This document shows, one piece after another, positions 16,921 to 26,240 of a stretch of 33,028 nucleotides of DNA. The first letter of the stretch is position 1. Every line of letters starts with the position of its first letter. The translations under genes and the position numbers were made by a program. The notes under the pieces were generated by a model. The model saw only the letters and a list, made by a program, of their open reading frames with translations, had not been told where the DNA came from and searched no databases. The DNA comes from Gemmatimonadota bacterium (GTDB taxonomy: Bacteria; Gemmatimonadota; Gemmatimonadetes; Longimicrobiales; Gaopeijiaceae), in contig JAJDNI010000118.1 in assembly GCA_022340755.1 (NCBI GenBank), positions 1-33,028 on the forward strand. The letters are read 5' to 3'.

Positions 16921-17898
16921 TCAGACCTCCGCCAGAGACCTGTCCTGTCTGGCGTCCTCCGAGTGCCTGAAGGTCCAGAGGAAGTTCGTGAAGCCCACGT
17001 CGTAGTCCGAGATTCCGTTCTGGCCGGTGATCTTGAGGCGCTCGTCGTAGATGCGGCGCATCACCGAGCCCACGACGCTCTCGTACGCCGAGGGGTCCGG
17101 CCTGAGGGAGTGGAGCTCCTCGGTCAGCTCCTGGCGGGCGCTGAGGCCCTCGACGAGGTCGTGGTACACGTCTGCATCCTCTGCGGCGAGGACCTTGAGC
17201 TGCCGGTGGAGGCGCTCCGCGAGGGCGGCTTGCACCAGTAGAGGATCTTCGGACGTGACCAGGGCGAAGTAGGAGAGCACCTGGGCGTGCAGCTCTTTCC
17301 AGTACCCCTTCCTGTGCACGAACTCATGGCAGACGACGTGGGGCTCGAACGCCCCGGTGTCCCGAAAGATCGAGACGTCGCCCGAGACGATGTCGCAGGC
17401 CCCCATGGCAAACGGGAACAGAAGCTGCGCGAGGCCGAAGTCCCGCACCGCCGAGCTGGTCTTCACCCGCTGCCCCGTGATGGATGCGATGAACTCGGTG
17501 AGGCGCCCGTTCACTTCCCTGGCCAGCTTCTCCCGGGGGCGACGCTCCGCGGTCCACACGTCGTCAAGGCGCCGAGCGATACGCTCGATCTCCGAGCGTC
17601 GCTCCTCTTCGGGCATGTCGTCCATCCAATCCACGTCGGACCCGAACTCGACCTTGAAGTCGATCCACTTCATGTCCTGTCGGGCCAACCAGTCCTTGAC
17701 GGCGCTCCCGGCATACATGCCGAACGCCGCCGCCGACACCACGCGGCCGGGTAGGGTAGCACCCAGCAGCAGGGTGGAAGCGATGGGCGCACCCGCGATC
17801 AGGTCCGTGAGGGCCAGGGGAGCGTACGTGGCGTCGTTGGGAATCCGAATCTCGTCCATTTCCCACCTATACGGATAGCGACCCTCCAGAGGTTCCAT
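16921..17898 (-). CDS. Putative zinc metallopeptidase with HEFVH motif (distantly DUF3810-like)
   Basis: A 325-residue protein. Residues about 25-65 hold a hydrophobic segment ('LTDLIAGAPIASTLLLGATLPG') that may be one or two membrane passes. The centre contains 'FPFAMGACDIV' and then HEFVH at 191-195, with Glu192 as likely catalytic base and His191/His195 as zinc ligands, followed by 'KGYWKELHAQVLSYFAL'. The spacing of the Pro-Phe stretch, HExxH and a downstream acidic/His pair resembles DUF3810 membrane proteins, where 'HE..HQRG....E.EAN' occurs; here 'ELHAQ' replaces 'EDEAN'. No known substrate. Start at ATG 17898 has no clear ribosome site and an internal Met14 is possible. Transcribed leftward behind a small membrane protein, 114 bp apart with hairpins between. 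Confidence 0.6.
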   Translation of the reverse strand: MEPLEGRYPYRWEMDEIRIPNDATYAPLALTDLIAGAPIASTLLLGATLPGRVVSAAAFGMYAGSAVKDWLARQDMKWIDFKVEFGSDVDWMDDMPEEERRSEIERIARRLDDVWTAERRPREKLAREVNGRLTEFIASITGQRVKTSSAVRDFGLAQLLFPFAMGACDIVSGDVSIFRDTGAFEPHVVCHEFVHRKGYWKELHAQVLSYFALVTSEDPLLVQAALAERLHRQLKVLAAEDADVYHDLVEGLSARQELTEELHSLRPDPSAYESVVGSVMRRIYDERLKITGQNGISDYDVGFTNFLWTFRHSEDARQDRSLAEV

Positions 17899-17910
17899 CT
17901 CGAAATAGCG

Positions 17911-17939
17911 GCGCCGCCCGAGGTGCGACAGGGCGGCGC
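17911..17939. repeat. Perfect GC hairpin just before the metallopeptidase gene
   Basis: GCGCCGCCC (17911-17919) pairs with GGGCGGCGC (17931-17939) around an 11-nt loop, ending 12 nt before the start codon at 17898. It overlaps where a ribosome would load, so it could act as a terminator for upstream transcription or hold back translation. Confidence 0.45.
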
Positions 17940-17960
17940 GTCAGGTGGGGTAGAAAAGCC

Positions 17961-18010
17961 GGCCCTGGCCGTGCCTACTCGTCCCTCGGGACGGGGCTAC
18001 GACCAGGGCC
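17961..18010. terminator. Nested hairpin after the small membrane protein
   Basis: Outer arms GGCCCTGG (17961-17968) and CCAGGGCC (18003-18010) enclose an inner CGTCCC/GGGACG stem (17980-17985, 17988-17993). It begins 2 nt past the stop of the leftward gene ending at 18013. Confidence 0.5.
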
Positions 18011-18012
18011 TG

Positions 18013-18252
18013 TCAGCATCGCGGCAACGATGCGCTCTCCTTGTATTCCGGAGGAAGCTGGACGGGCGTGGTCACCGTCGCTTCGACCTGCTCCGTGGTG
18101 GGCGTCTTGTTGACGTCCGTCGTGTTGCTCTGGGCGTTCTTCGGCGCGCCCAGCGAAAGCAGAGCCACCAGGAGCGGGACGCCCACCAGGGGCGCTCCAA
18201 AGGCGGCCCACCACGGAACCGCCGAGCTCTTTTCCACGTGTGCCAGTATCAT
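18013..18252 (-). CDS. 79-aa single-span membrane protein, unknown
   Basis: The start is the second of two adjacent ATGs, preceded by GGGGAGGGG at about 5 nt, one of the strongest ribosome sites in the window. Residues about 13-34 are one hydrophobic helix ('WWAAFGAPLVGVPLLVALLSLG'), followed by a polar, Thr/Asn/Pro-rich tail of about 45 residues ending in Cys. The helix has few charges before it, so orientation is unclear. I do not recognise a family. It precedes the HEFVH protein on the same strand, separated by 114 bp with two hairpins, so a shared transcript is possible but not certain. The upstream frame to 18309 lacks its own ribosome site. Confidence 0.55.
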   Translation of the reverse strand: MILAHVEKSSAVPWWAAFGAPLVGVPLLVALLSLGAPKNAQSNTTDVNKTPTTEQVEATVTTPVQLPPEYKESASLPRC

Positions 18253-18683
18253 CATCCCCTCCCCTCGTCCTGTCATGGAGCAGGCTCCCTGCCCGTCCAC
18301 ACTGTACACTTCGTACGGAGCACCCCCGGAGTTTCATCTCTCTTCGGTCGATGGGCCCCGGGGGTTCCGGTCGGCGATCTTCCGCCCCGCTCCGCTTCCC
18401 GGTGCTCGTATTCTTGGACACGCCACAGCGACAATTCGTTGCACAGGACCACGCGCCCCCCGGCGGCGCAGGCCTGTCCTCGCGTCCAGGCCCGGAGCCG
18501 TGCATCTTCCCACCCGGTCGGGTGCCTCAGCAGGTCGCTGCTGCCCGGCGAAGCTCGTGAGTCGACCTCGCCGAAGCCCAGGGCGCCAAGTTGAAGGCCA
18601 CCGAGCACCGTGGCCTCGAATCGTCACATTCTTCAAGGAGCACCTGGAAGGATGACCCGTCATCCACGCCCGCGGAGGAAGCC
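18253..18683. other. 431-bp divergent intergenic region, no convincing gene
   Basis: Several short frames cross this stretch on both strands, but none has a ribosome site, a recognisable protein or consistent codon use. It must carry the promoter of the nucleotidyltransferase/symporter pair and of the small membrane protein. Near the right end a nested symmetry is visible: TTGAAG (18591-18596) with CTTCAA (18631-18636), enclosing GGCCAC/GTGGCC (18596-18601, 18610-18615), which could be an operator. I see no confident -35/-10 pair. Confidence 0.4.
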
Positions 18684-19610
18684 GTGAGCACTCCGCCCCT
18701 CGTCGTCCTGGCCGCCGGCATGTCCACCCGCTACGGACGACTCAAGCAGGTGGATCCCCTCGGACCCGACGGTGAGTCCATCATGGACTACAACGTCTTC
18801 GACGCCGCACGGGTGGGATTTTCCCGAGCGGTCTTCATCGTCCGCCCAGAGATCGAGGACAGGGTACGCGATCACGTCCACTCGGTCGTGGGGGACGCGT
18901 TCCCAGTGGAGTTCGTGGCGCAGACCCTGGACGACCTGCCGGAGGGATTCCGACCCCCACCCGATCGGACCAAGCCATGGGGCACGGGCCAGGCCATCGT
19001 CGCCGCGTCGCGTCACGTCGAGGGCCCCTTCGGGGTGTGCAACGCCGACGATCTCTACGGCACCGATGCGCTCCGCCAGCTCTTCGAACACCTGACTGCC
19101 GAACCCCTCCCGACGGAGGCGGCGATGGTTGGATACACGCTGAACGACACCCTCTCGGGTTCCGGCGGCGTGGCCCGGGGCATCTGCGTCCTGGGCAAGG
19201 ACCACGTTCTGGAGTCCGTCACGGAGATCCGTGACATCCGGCGCGTGGAGGGATGGATCTCCGGCGTCGACGGCGACGGCGAGTCCGTCGAGCTGCGCGG
19301 TACGGAGATCGTGTCGATGAACCTGTGGGGCTTCAGCGATCCGGTGGTGGACATGCTCAAGCGGCAGCTGCGGAGGTTTCTCGGTCGTTGGGGAAGCGAC
19401 ACGGACGCGGAGTTCCCCCTCTCCACCGCGCTGTCCGCACAGGTCCGCACCGGAGGCGTTCGGGTGGCCGTGCTCACGGCGGGTGGCGAGTGGTTCGGGG
19501 TCACGCACGCGGAGGACCGGGAGCAGGCGGAAGCCACCCTCCGCGAGCGCGTCGCAGCGGGCCGGTATCCCGACTCCCTGAAGAGGGCCTTCGCCGAGTT
19601 GGCGGAGTAG
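18684..19610 (+). CDS. Sugar nucleotidyltransferase-family protein (NTP_transferase fold)
   Basis: A 308-residue cytoplasmic protein starting at GTG with GGAGG at 18674-18678 (5-nt spacer). The nucleotide-binding loop 'LAAGMSTRYGRLKQ' is at residues 9-22, with the usual lysine; 'WGTGQA' at 99-104 and 'NADDLYG' at 120-126 hold the base-contact and metal-binding Asp. This layout matches sugar-1-phosphate nucleotidyltransferases, which join NTP and sugar-1-phosphate. It belongs to a subgroup I know only as unassigned 'nucleotidyltransferase' in other bacteria. The C-terminal third has no hexapeptide repeats, so it is not an ADP-glucose- or GlmU-type enzyme. It lies 4 bp before a sugar-type symporter and converges on a galactokinase-family gene, consistent with use of an imported, phosphorylated sugar. 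Confidence 0.82.
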   Translation: MSTPPLVVLAAGMSTRYGRLKQVDPLGPDGESIMDYNVFDAARVGFSRAVFIVRPEIEDRVRDHVHSVVGDAFPVEFVAQTLDDLPEGFRPPPDRTKPWGTGQAIVAASRHVEGPFGVCNADDLYGTDALRQLFEHLTAEPLPTEAAMVGYTLNDTLSGSGGVARGICVLGKDHVLESVTEIRDIRRVEGWISGVDGDGESVELRGTEIVSMNLWGFSDPVVDMLKRQLRRFLGRWGSDTDAEFPLSTALSAQVRTGGVRVAVLTAGGEWFGVTHAEDREQAEATLRERVAAGRYPDSLKRAFAELAE

Positions 19611-19614
19611 GCCC

Positions 19615-21384
19615 ATGCGTCTCACGCTCCTCGACTGGGCCGTCGTGGCCTGCTACGGCGCCGTGGCCCTCGTCACCGGACTGTGGTTCGCACGACGGGC
19701 CGGCCGGGGAACCGCCGAGTACTTTCTGGCCGGACGGTCCATGCCCTGGTGGCTGCTGGGGACGTCGATGGTGGCCACCACGTTCTCCACCGACACACCG
19801 AATCTGGTCACGGACATGGTGCGCACCGGTGGGGTGAGCCAGAACTGGCTCTGGTGGGCCTTCGTCCTCACGGGCATGTGCACGGTTTTCTTCTACGCGA
19901 AGCTGTGGCGCCGGTCGGGCATTCTCACGGACATCGGCTTCTACGAGCTCCGGTATTCGGGGCGGCCGGCCGCCTTCCTGAGGGGCTTCCGAGCCATCTA
20001 CCTCGGCGTCTTCTTCAACGTGATGATCATGGCCACCGTGACGCTGGCGGCCATCAAGATCGGCGGCGTCCTCCTTGGACTGGACAAGTACGAGGTGGCC
20101 ATCGGCGCCGGCGCGATCACGGCGGTCTACTCGGCCACCTCCGGTCTCTGGGGCGTGGTGGCCACCGACTTCCTGCTCTTCGGCATCGCCATGATCGGAG
20201 CCGTGGCGGCCGCATGGTACGCGCTGGACCTGCCGGTGGTGGGTGGGCTCAGCGGGCTGTTCTCCAACCCGGCCGTTCACGACAAGCTGGCGCTGCTGCC
20301 CGACTTCTCCGACATGAAGACCGCCGCCGCGGTGTTCATCGTGCCCATCGCCGTTCAGTGGTGGAGCACGTGGTACCCGGGCGCCGAACCCGGTGGTGGC
20401 GGATACATCGCGCAGCGCATGCTGGCCGCGAAAGACGAGAAGAACGCGCTCCAGGCGACGCTCTGGTTCAACGTCGCGCACTACGCCTTGAGACCCTGGC
20501 CGTGGATCATCGTAGCCCTGGCTTCCATCGTCGTTTACCCTACGCTGGGATCGATCCAGGCGGCCTTCCCCCACCTGGATCCGTCCATCGTCAGGAACGA
20601 CCTGGCGTATCCGGCGATGCTCGTCTTCCTGCCCTCGGGACTTCTCGGGCTCGTGGTCGCCTCCCTGGCCGCCGCGTACATGTCCACCATCAGCACGCAC
20701 CTCAACTGGGGCGCCTCGTACGTCGTCGACGACGTGTATCGCAGGTTCATCGTGTCGGACCGCGACGAGCGGCACTACGTGACGGTGGGCCGGATCGCCA
20801 CCCTGGTTCTGATCGTCTTCGCCTGTACGGTCTCCCTCTGGCTGCAGAACGCCCTCCAGGCATTTCAGATCCTCTTGCAGATCGGGGCCGGCACCGGCCT
20901 GGTCTTCCTCTTGCGATGGTTCTGGTGGCGGATCAACGCCTGGAGCGAGCTCGCCGCGATGGTGGTCTCGTTCTGCGTGGCCCTCTACTTCCAGTTCATG
21001 CACGCACGCCTGGGCTTCGCCCCCATGGACCCGTCCCTCCAACTCGTGGTCGGAGTTGCCGTCACTACGGTAGGCTGGGTGCTGGTCACGCTTCTCACCC
21101 GGCCGGCCGCCCGCGAGACCCTGCAAGCTTTCCACGACCATATTCGCCCCATGGGTCCGGGATGGAACGGTGCCGGTATCGAGCTCGGCCGGCCGGATCC
21201 GTCGGAGAGCCCTGCCGCCGCGTTCCTGGCCTGGTTCCTGGCGTGCGTGGTGGTCTACGGCGCGGTGTTCGGGGTGGGGTATCTGCTCTACGGGCGCACC
21301 GCAGGAGCGTTGGCGTGTCTGGCCACGGCCGCGCTGGCCGCATGGGGAGTGCTGAGGACGCTGCCCCGCGTGGGCTTGAGATAG
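19615..21384 (+). CDS. Sodium:solute symporter, SSS/SGLT family (second copy)
   Basis: A 589-residue membrane protein with about 14 spans. It begins 'RLTLLDWAVVACYG', then 'AEYFLAGRSMPWW' and 'STDTPNLVT', matching the SGLT-type sugar symporters. 'VQWWSTWYPGAEPGGGGYIAQR' -like residues near 245-265 lie in the region that lines the substrate path, and 'AAYMSTISTHLNWGASYVVDDVYRR' near 355-380 is the family's conserved TM8 area. It shares the N-terminal architecture with the symporter at 6443 but lacks micro-protein partners. The start lies 4 bp after the nucleotidyltransferase stop and uses GGAG inside that gene's end, so the two form an operon. Expected role: sodium-driven sugar import across the inner membrane. 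Confidence 0.92.
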   Translation: MRLTLLDWAVVACYGAVALVTGLWFARRAGRGTAEYFLAGRSMPWWLLGTSMVATTFSTDTPNLVTDMVRTGGVSQNWLWWAFVLTGMCTVFFYAKLWRRSGILTDIGFYELRYSGRPAAFLRGFRAIYLGVFFNVMIMATVTLAAIKIGGVLLGLDKYEVAIGAGAITAVYSATSGLWGVVATDFLLFGIAMIGAVAAAWYALDLPVVGGLSGLFSNPAVHDKLALLPDFSDMKTAAAVFIVPIAVQWWSTWYPGAEPGGGGYIAQRMLAAKDEKNALQATLWFNVAHYALRPWPWIIVALASIVVYPTLGSIQAAFPHLDPSIVRNDLAYPAMLVFLPSGLLGLVVASLAAAYMSTISTHLNWGASYVVDDVYRRFIVSDRDERHYVTVGRIATLVLIVFACTVSLWLQNALQAFQILLQIGAGTGLVFLLRWFWWRINAWSELAAMVVSFCVALYFQFMHARLGFAPMDPSLQLVVGVAVTTVGWVLVTLLTRPAARETLQAFHDHIRPMGPGWNGAGIELGRPDPSESPAAAFLAWFLACVVVYGAVFGVGYLLYGRTAGALACLATAALAAWGVLRTLPRVGLR

Positions 21385-21387
21385 CGC

Positions 21388-21415
21388 TGCGGCGACCGGG
21401 GACGTCGACGCCGCA
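21388..21415. terminator. Hairpin between convergent symporter and kinase genes
   Basis: TGCGGCG (21388-21394) and CGCCGCA (21409-21415) pair, with an inner GAC/GTC extension across a bulge. It lies 3 nt after the symporter stop and 55 nt beyond the kinase stop at 21470. Confidence 0.45.
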
Positions 21416-21469
21416 CAGTTCGGTCGGTCCCGCTCACGCGTGCGACAGCCCCGGGCGAAACGGGCGACG

Positions 21470-22699
<1,230 letters not shown>

Positions 22700-22736
22700 G
22701 CCCGCCTCCCCTGGCGGAGGCCGTGACGATCCCGGC

Positions 22737-24029
22737 TCATGCCCGCAGGATCTCCAGCTTCGGCCAGGTCTTCCAGCGTCCGCGCGTGAAATCGGGGAAG
22801 TCGACCGGCTTGCCACCGTTCGCTACCGACCACTCGGAGAGGGGGCCCACCGCTGAGATGGATGCCGCGTCGTAGACGTTCATGTCCGTGGGCAGCCCCT
22901 CGTGCAGGCACTTCACCAAGCGGTAGTCCTCGATGTAGTCCATGCCACCGTGCCCCGCACCTTCGGAGCGCTCGGTGAGGTCCTTCCACAGGGGATGGTC
23001 GAACTCCGCGAGGCACGCCTGGTAATCCTGCCACCGGTCCTCGGGACCTCGTCCCTCGATGTAGACCCGGTTGGGGTATCCGTGGAAGAGCCCCTTCGTC
23101 CCCTGCACCATGTGCACGCGCGAATAGGGACGGGGGAGGTTCGTGGAGAAGGAGACGACGATGGTCTTTCCGTTGGCCGTCTTGAGGAGGCTCGTGTTCA
23201 CGTCGCCGCAGACATACTGCTCCTGGCGCTTGGGATCCCCCTCCGGATAGTGGTCCTTCGCCCACTCCTGCAGTCCGCGAGATGGTGAGCTGAACGATAC
23301 CAGGGACTCGAACCGATCGCCCCGGTTGTTATCCATGACGTTCGCCACCGGGCCGAGGCCGTGCGTCGGGTAGAGGTTGCCGTTCCGCTTCATGGAGTGG
23401 GCGCGTCGCCACAGTCCCTCGTGGGCATCCTCGAACTTGATTCCCCGGAGGTCGTGCAGATAGCCGCATTCGGCGTGGAGGATCTCACCGAAAAGCCCCT
23501 GTCGGGCCATGTTGAAGACCATCATTTCCGGGCGGTCGTAGTTGCAGTTCTCCATGAGCAGGCAATGCTTCTGCTCGCGTTCCGCCGTCTCGACGATCCT
23601 CCAGCAGTCGTCCAGCGTGTAGGCCGATGGCACCTCGCTCGCGGCGTGCTTGCCGTTCTCCATCGCCGCCACACACACCGGCACGTGCCACTCCCAGGGC
23701 GTGGCCGTGTAGACCAGGTCGAGCTCCTCGGTCTCGCACATACGCACGAAGTCCGTGGTCGTCCGTCCGTAGAGCCGAGGCTTCGGCCGCCCCGCCTCCA
23801 CGACCCAGCTCGCGACTTCTTCGTTGCGGGGTTCGTCGATATCGCACAGCGCGACGATCTCCACTCCGTCGAGCTGGAGGAAATTCCGCACGTGTCCGCC
23901 GCCCTGGAGACCCACCCCCACGAACCCCACCCGAACCCTCTCGATGGGGGGCGCAGCGAAAGGCTGTTCGGGCGCGGGACCCCTGAGGGGACCCTCGGGG
24001 GGCGGGAAAGGGGAAGCCGCGTTGCTCAT
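22737..24029 (-). CDS. Gfo/Idh/MocA-fold protein of the GH109 type (NAD-dependent glycosidase)
   Basis: A 430-residue protein. The Rossmann motif GVGLQG is at 38-43 and 'CDIDEPRN' at 62-69 follows strand 2. 'SEVPSAYT' (131-138), 'CGYLHDLRG' (188-196), 'NLYPTHGLGPVAN' (218-230, with His223) and the tail 'GGMDYIEDYRLVKC...DMNVYDAASISAV' are hallmarks of GH109, whose studied members cleave alpha-N-acetylgalactosaminides through NAD-linked oxidation, elimination and addition. Unlike many GH109 proteins it has no Tat or Sec signal: the N-terminus is a Pro-rich, uncharged stretch, suggesting a cytoplasmic enzyme acting on an imported glycoside. Start ATG 24029 has only a weak GGCGGA in front; the frame is open to 24179. 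First gene of an operon with the kinase. A dehydrogenase role on another sugar is the main alternative. Confidence 0.85.
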   Translation of the reverse strand: MSNAASPFPPPEGPLRGPAPEQPFAAPPIERVRVGFVGVGLQGGGHVRNFLQLDGVEIVALCDIDEPRNEEVASWVVEAGRPKPRLYGRTTTDFVRMCETEELDLVYTATPWEWHVPVCVAAMENGKHAASEVPSAYTLDDCWRIVETAEREQKHCLLMENCNYDRPEMMVFNMARQGLFGEILHAECGYLHDLRGIKFEDAHEGLWRRAHSMKRNGNLYPTHGLGPVANVMDNNRGDRFESLVSFSSPSRGLQEWAKDHYPEGDPKRQEQYVCGDVNTSLLKTANGKTIVVSFSTNLPRPYSRVHMVQGTKGLFHGYPNRVYIEGRGPEDRWQDYQACLAEFDHPLWKDLTERSEGAGHGGMDYIEDYRLVKCLHEGLPTDMNVYDAASISAVGPLSEWSVANGGKPVDFPDFTRGRWKTWPKLEILRA

Positions 24030-24081
24030 TGCAGATCCGCCGTGTGATTTGGGGTCGATGGTCGAGTCAACCTGCAGCCTC

Positions 24082-24109
24082 CGTCGCCGGCTCTCAAGAG
24101 CCGGCGACG
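24082..24109. repeat. Perfect 28-bp inverted repeat in a divergent promoter region
   Basis: CGTCGCCGGCTCT (24082-24094) and AGAGCCGGCGACG (24097-24109) are exact complements with two bases between. It sits between the leftward GH109-type gene and the rightward cytochrome gene, 53 and 99 nt from their starts. Divergent placement speaks against a terminator and for an operator or a 5' leader structure. Confidence 0.6.
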
Positions 24110-24208
24110 CGGGCCCTTCCGACTTGCTTCCCCGCGAGGTGCCCGTACCTTCGTTATGGACGAACCGCCTTGCGGCCACCCCGCTGGTGGAGGGAGGTCG
24201 GTAATTCT

Positions 24209-24688
24209 ATGCGTTCGTACATTCCGGTCGTCATCGCGCTCGCCTGGCTGGGCGCCTGTCGCGGCCAGCCCCCCCAGCCAGACCAGCAGGCCCTTCAGGC
24301 TGCTCGCGACTCGATCCAGTCCGACTCCGTGGCGATGGTCGATTCGCTGTTCTCACCTGAGGCCTTCGACACCATCACGTGGAAGAGCAAGACGGATCTC
24401 ATCGACCGAGGCAGCACGGTCTACCGAATCAGCTGCTCGCAGTGCCACGGTGAGGGCGGAGGAGGAAAGGCGAGCTTCGTGTTTCGGGGGGATACGCTGT
24501 CCACGGAGTCGTTCCTGACGAAAGACTGGCCGCTGGCTCAGGACCCCATGCTGCTCAGGGAGCGGATCTTCACCGGCAACGTGGCCGGCATGCCTCACTG
24601 GGGCGTCATCGGCCTCCATTACCGGGACATCGACGCGGCGGCGCACTACATCACGGACTTTCTCCGCGTCAACTACGGCGAGAAGTGA
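24209..24688 (+). CDS. Monohaem cytochrome c lipoprotein
   Basis: A 159-residue secreted electron carrier. The signal peptide ends in the lipobox Leu-Gly-Ala-Cys with Cys17 as lipid site. A linker with coiled-coil-like charge pattern (about 25-60) leads to the haem motif CSQCH (76-80), and Met128 in 'VAGMPHWG' is the likely sixth ligand, as in class I c-type cytochromes and cbb3-CcoP-like domains. The final helix 'IDAAAHYITDFLRVNYG' packs on the haem in that fold. AGGGAGGT at 24191-24198 supports the ATG at 24209. It is followed by a strong hairpin, so it is a single-gene unit. Its redox partners are not encoded nearby; membrane-linked respiration is the likely setting. Confidence 0.9.
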   Translation: MRSYIPVVIALAWLGACRGQPPQPDQQALQAARDSIQSDSVAMVDSLFSPEAFDTITWKSKTDLIDRGSTVYRISCSQCHGEGGGGKASFVFRGDTLSTESFLTKDWPLAQDPMLLRERIFTGNVAGMPHWGVIGLHYRDIDAAAHYITDFLRVNYGEK

Positions 24689-24700
24689 AGTAGCGGGAAC

Positions 24701-24734
24701 CGACGGGGGGTCGGCTAAAAACGACCCCCCGTCG
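24701..24734. terminator. Bidirectional perfect hairpin terminator
   Basis: CGACGGGGGGTCG (24701-24713) and CGACCCCCCGTCG (24722-24734) pair over 13 positions around the loop GCTAAAAA. It separates the convergent cytochrome gene (stop 24688) and M20 gene (stop 24766). Confidence 0.85.
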
Positions 24735-24765
24735 CACCCCGGTGGACGACGGTCTCCTTGGAACG

Positions 24766-26082
24766 TCAGGTCGCCGGCTTCTCCCTCGTAAGGCGGTAGA
24801 TGAGCAGAGCCGCTCGCTTGATCGCCAGGGGCAGCGTGCTCAGGTCCAGCCTCTCCTGCGGCGTGTGGCCACCTTCGCCGTACGCCCCCAACCCGGCGAG
24901 GGCATCGGTGTAGGGCGCCACGAAGGAGATATCCGCCGCGCCTCTGCGGGCCGGGTCCAGCGCAGGCATGGGAGAGCGGCCCAGCGCGACGTTGATGTCG
25001 GAGAGCACCGTGCGCAGCCGCTCGTTCCCGGGCGTGGGAGCCATGGCGGGATAGCCGTCGGTAAACGTGATCTCCGCCGAGGTCCGCGGAAGATGTCGTG
25101 CCACCACCGCCCGCATGGCTGTGCGAGCCCGCTCCGTCTGCTCCTGCGAGATGGTGCGCATGCCACCCTGCACCACCACCCGACTCGGCACCACGTTGGT
25201 CTTCCCGAAGGCAGTGCCCCGTGTTTCTTGGTCGTCGTAGGTGACTTCCGTTCCCCCGAGGATCGTGCCGGCGTTGAACGTCAGATACTCCTCGCCGCGC
25301 ACCTCCTGGTAGAACCCGTCCAGGATCCGGGCGGCCTCGAAGATGGCGCCGGCGCCGGTCTCCGGGCCGAAGATGCCCGAGGAGTGGGCCTGCTGGCCCG
25401 TGACCTCGAGATGCCATCCGCTGGAGCTGCGTCGTGCGACGGTCGCCCACTCGGCCTGGTCGTCCCGCACCCCGTCCTCGAAGCCGAGGGCGGCGTCTGC
25501 CCACTTGCCCGCGTCGACGAGATCCCGCCGTGCCACGTCGAGCGGGTGCCCGGGGCTCTCCTCGTCGCCGGTGTACGCGACGACGATCTGGGTACCGTCC
25601 AGGAGGCCCGCTGCCGCGAGCGCCTTCAGGGCGAAGACGATGACGACGTCTCCCGACTTCATGTCGTCCACGCCGGGTCCGCTTGCCCAGCCATCGGCCT
25701 GGCGCTGGAATCGCTGGAAGGGATCGTTCTCCTCGAAGACGGTATCCAGGTGCCCGATGAGCAGGAGCTTCTTGCCCCGGGTGCCCGTGCGCCTGGCGAA
25801 CAGGTGGCCCGCCCGGTTCGTCTCGGGCACGTCGATCCACTGTGTTTCGAATCCCAGGGAATCGAGCTCCGCACGCAAAGCCGCCCCCACGGAACGCACC
25901 CCGGCGAAGTTCATGGTTCCGGAGTTGATGTCCACCAGGCGTTCGAGAAGAGCCTCGGCCCCGGTGGCGTGGGCGTCCACCCAGTGGGTGATCTCCGCCT
26001 CCTCTGGTGAGAGCTTCTGCGACGCCGCTCCCGGCGGAGCCGCGAGAGCGATGATGGTCAGGCAGGCTGCGGTACGGCGCAT
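24766..26082 (-). CDS. M20 family metallopeptidase, glutamate carboxypeptidase (CPG2)-like
   Basis: A 438-residue periplasmic enzyme with a signal peptide (MRRTAACLTIIALAA, cleavage near Ala20). Di-zinc site: His111 and Asp113 in 'GHLDTVFE', bridging Asp140 in 'GPGVDDMKSG', catalytic Glu174 and ligand Glu175 in 'GDEES', an Asp in 'FEDGV', and His406 in 'GEGGHTPQE'. The dimerisation domain with 'GQQAHSSGIFG' lies around residues 225-340. Known relatives remove C-terminal glutamate from folates or hydrolyse small peptides. The ATG at 26082 is preceded by AAGGGA; it lies 158 bp after the glycosyltransferase gene on the same strand. It differs in class from the M20 enzyme at 8750, so the two are not recent duplicates. 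Confidence 0.9.
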   Translation of the reverse strand: MRRTAACLTIIALAAPPGAASQKLSPEEAEITHWVDAHATGAEALLERLVDINSGTMNFAGVRSVGAALRAELDSLGFETQWIDVPETNRAGHLFARRTGTRGKKLLLIGHLDTVFEENDPFQRFQRQADGWASGPGVDDMKSGDVVIVFALKALAAAGLLDGTQIVVAYTGDEESPGHPLDVARRDLVDAGKWADAALGFEDGVRDDQAEWATVARRSSSGWHLEVTGQQAHSSGIFGPETGAGAIFEAARILDGFYQEVRGEEYLTFNAGTILGGTEVTYDDQETRGTAFGKTNVVPSRVVVQGGMRTISQEQTERARTAMRAVVARHLPRTSAEITFTDGYPAMAPTPGNERLRTVLSDINVALGRSPMPALDPARRGAADISFVAPYTDALAGLGAYGEGGHTPQERLDLSTLPLAIKRAALLIYRLTREKPAT

Positions 26083-26240
26083 CGGGCCAAGTCCCTTTTC
26101 GTGGATGGTGGTCTGCGAGAGCCTATCAGGGTGGGGGCGTGCTCGGGAGAAGGCAACGCTTCCTCTCCGGAGGGTGTGGGCCCGAGACCGGAACCCAGCG
26201 CCTCGGCGCAGTGGCGGACGTGAAGCTCCACCCCGATCCT

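Noticed and set aside
15167-17005. 612-codon open frame on the + strand
   Set aside because: Antisense to the GH31 gene and crossing into the next gene; composition typical of a shadow frame.
18273-18608. 111-codon frame on the - strand in the 18.3-18.6 kb gap
   Set aside because: Looked briefly protein-like at its N-terminus, but it has no ribosome site, no recognisable fold and competes with equally open frames on both strands.
6443-21384. The two symporters, and the two M20 enzymes, as recent duplications
   Set aside because: Sequences differ strongly outside family motifs and the M20 proteins belong to different subgroups; no long DNA repeat was seen.
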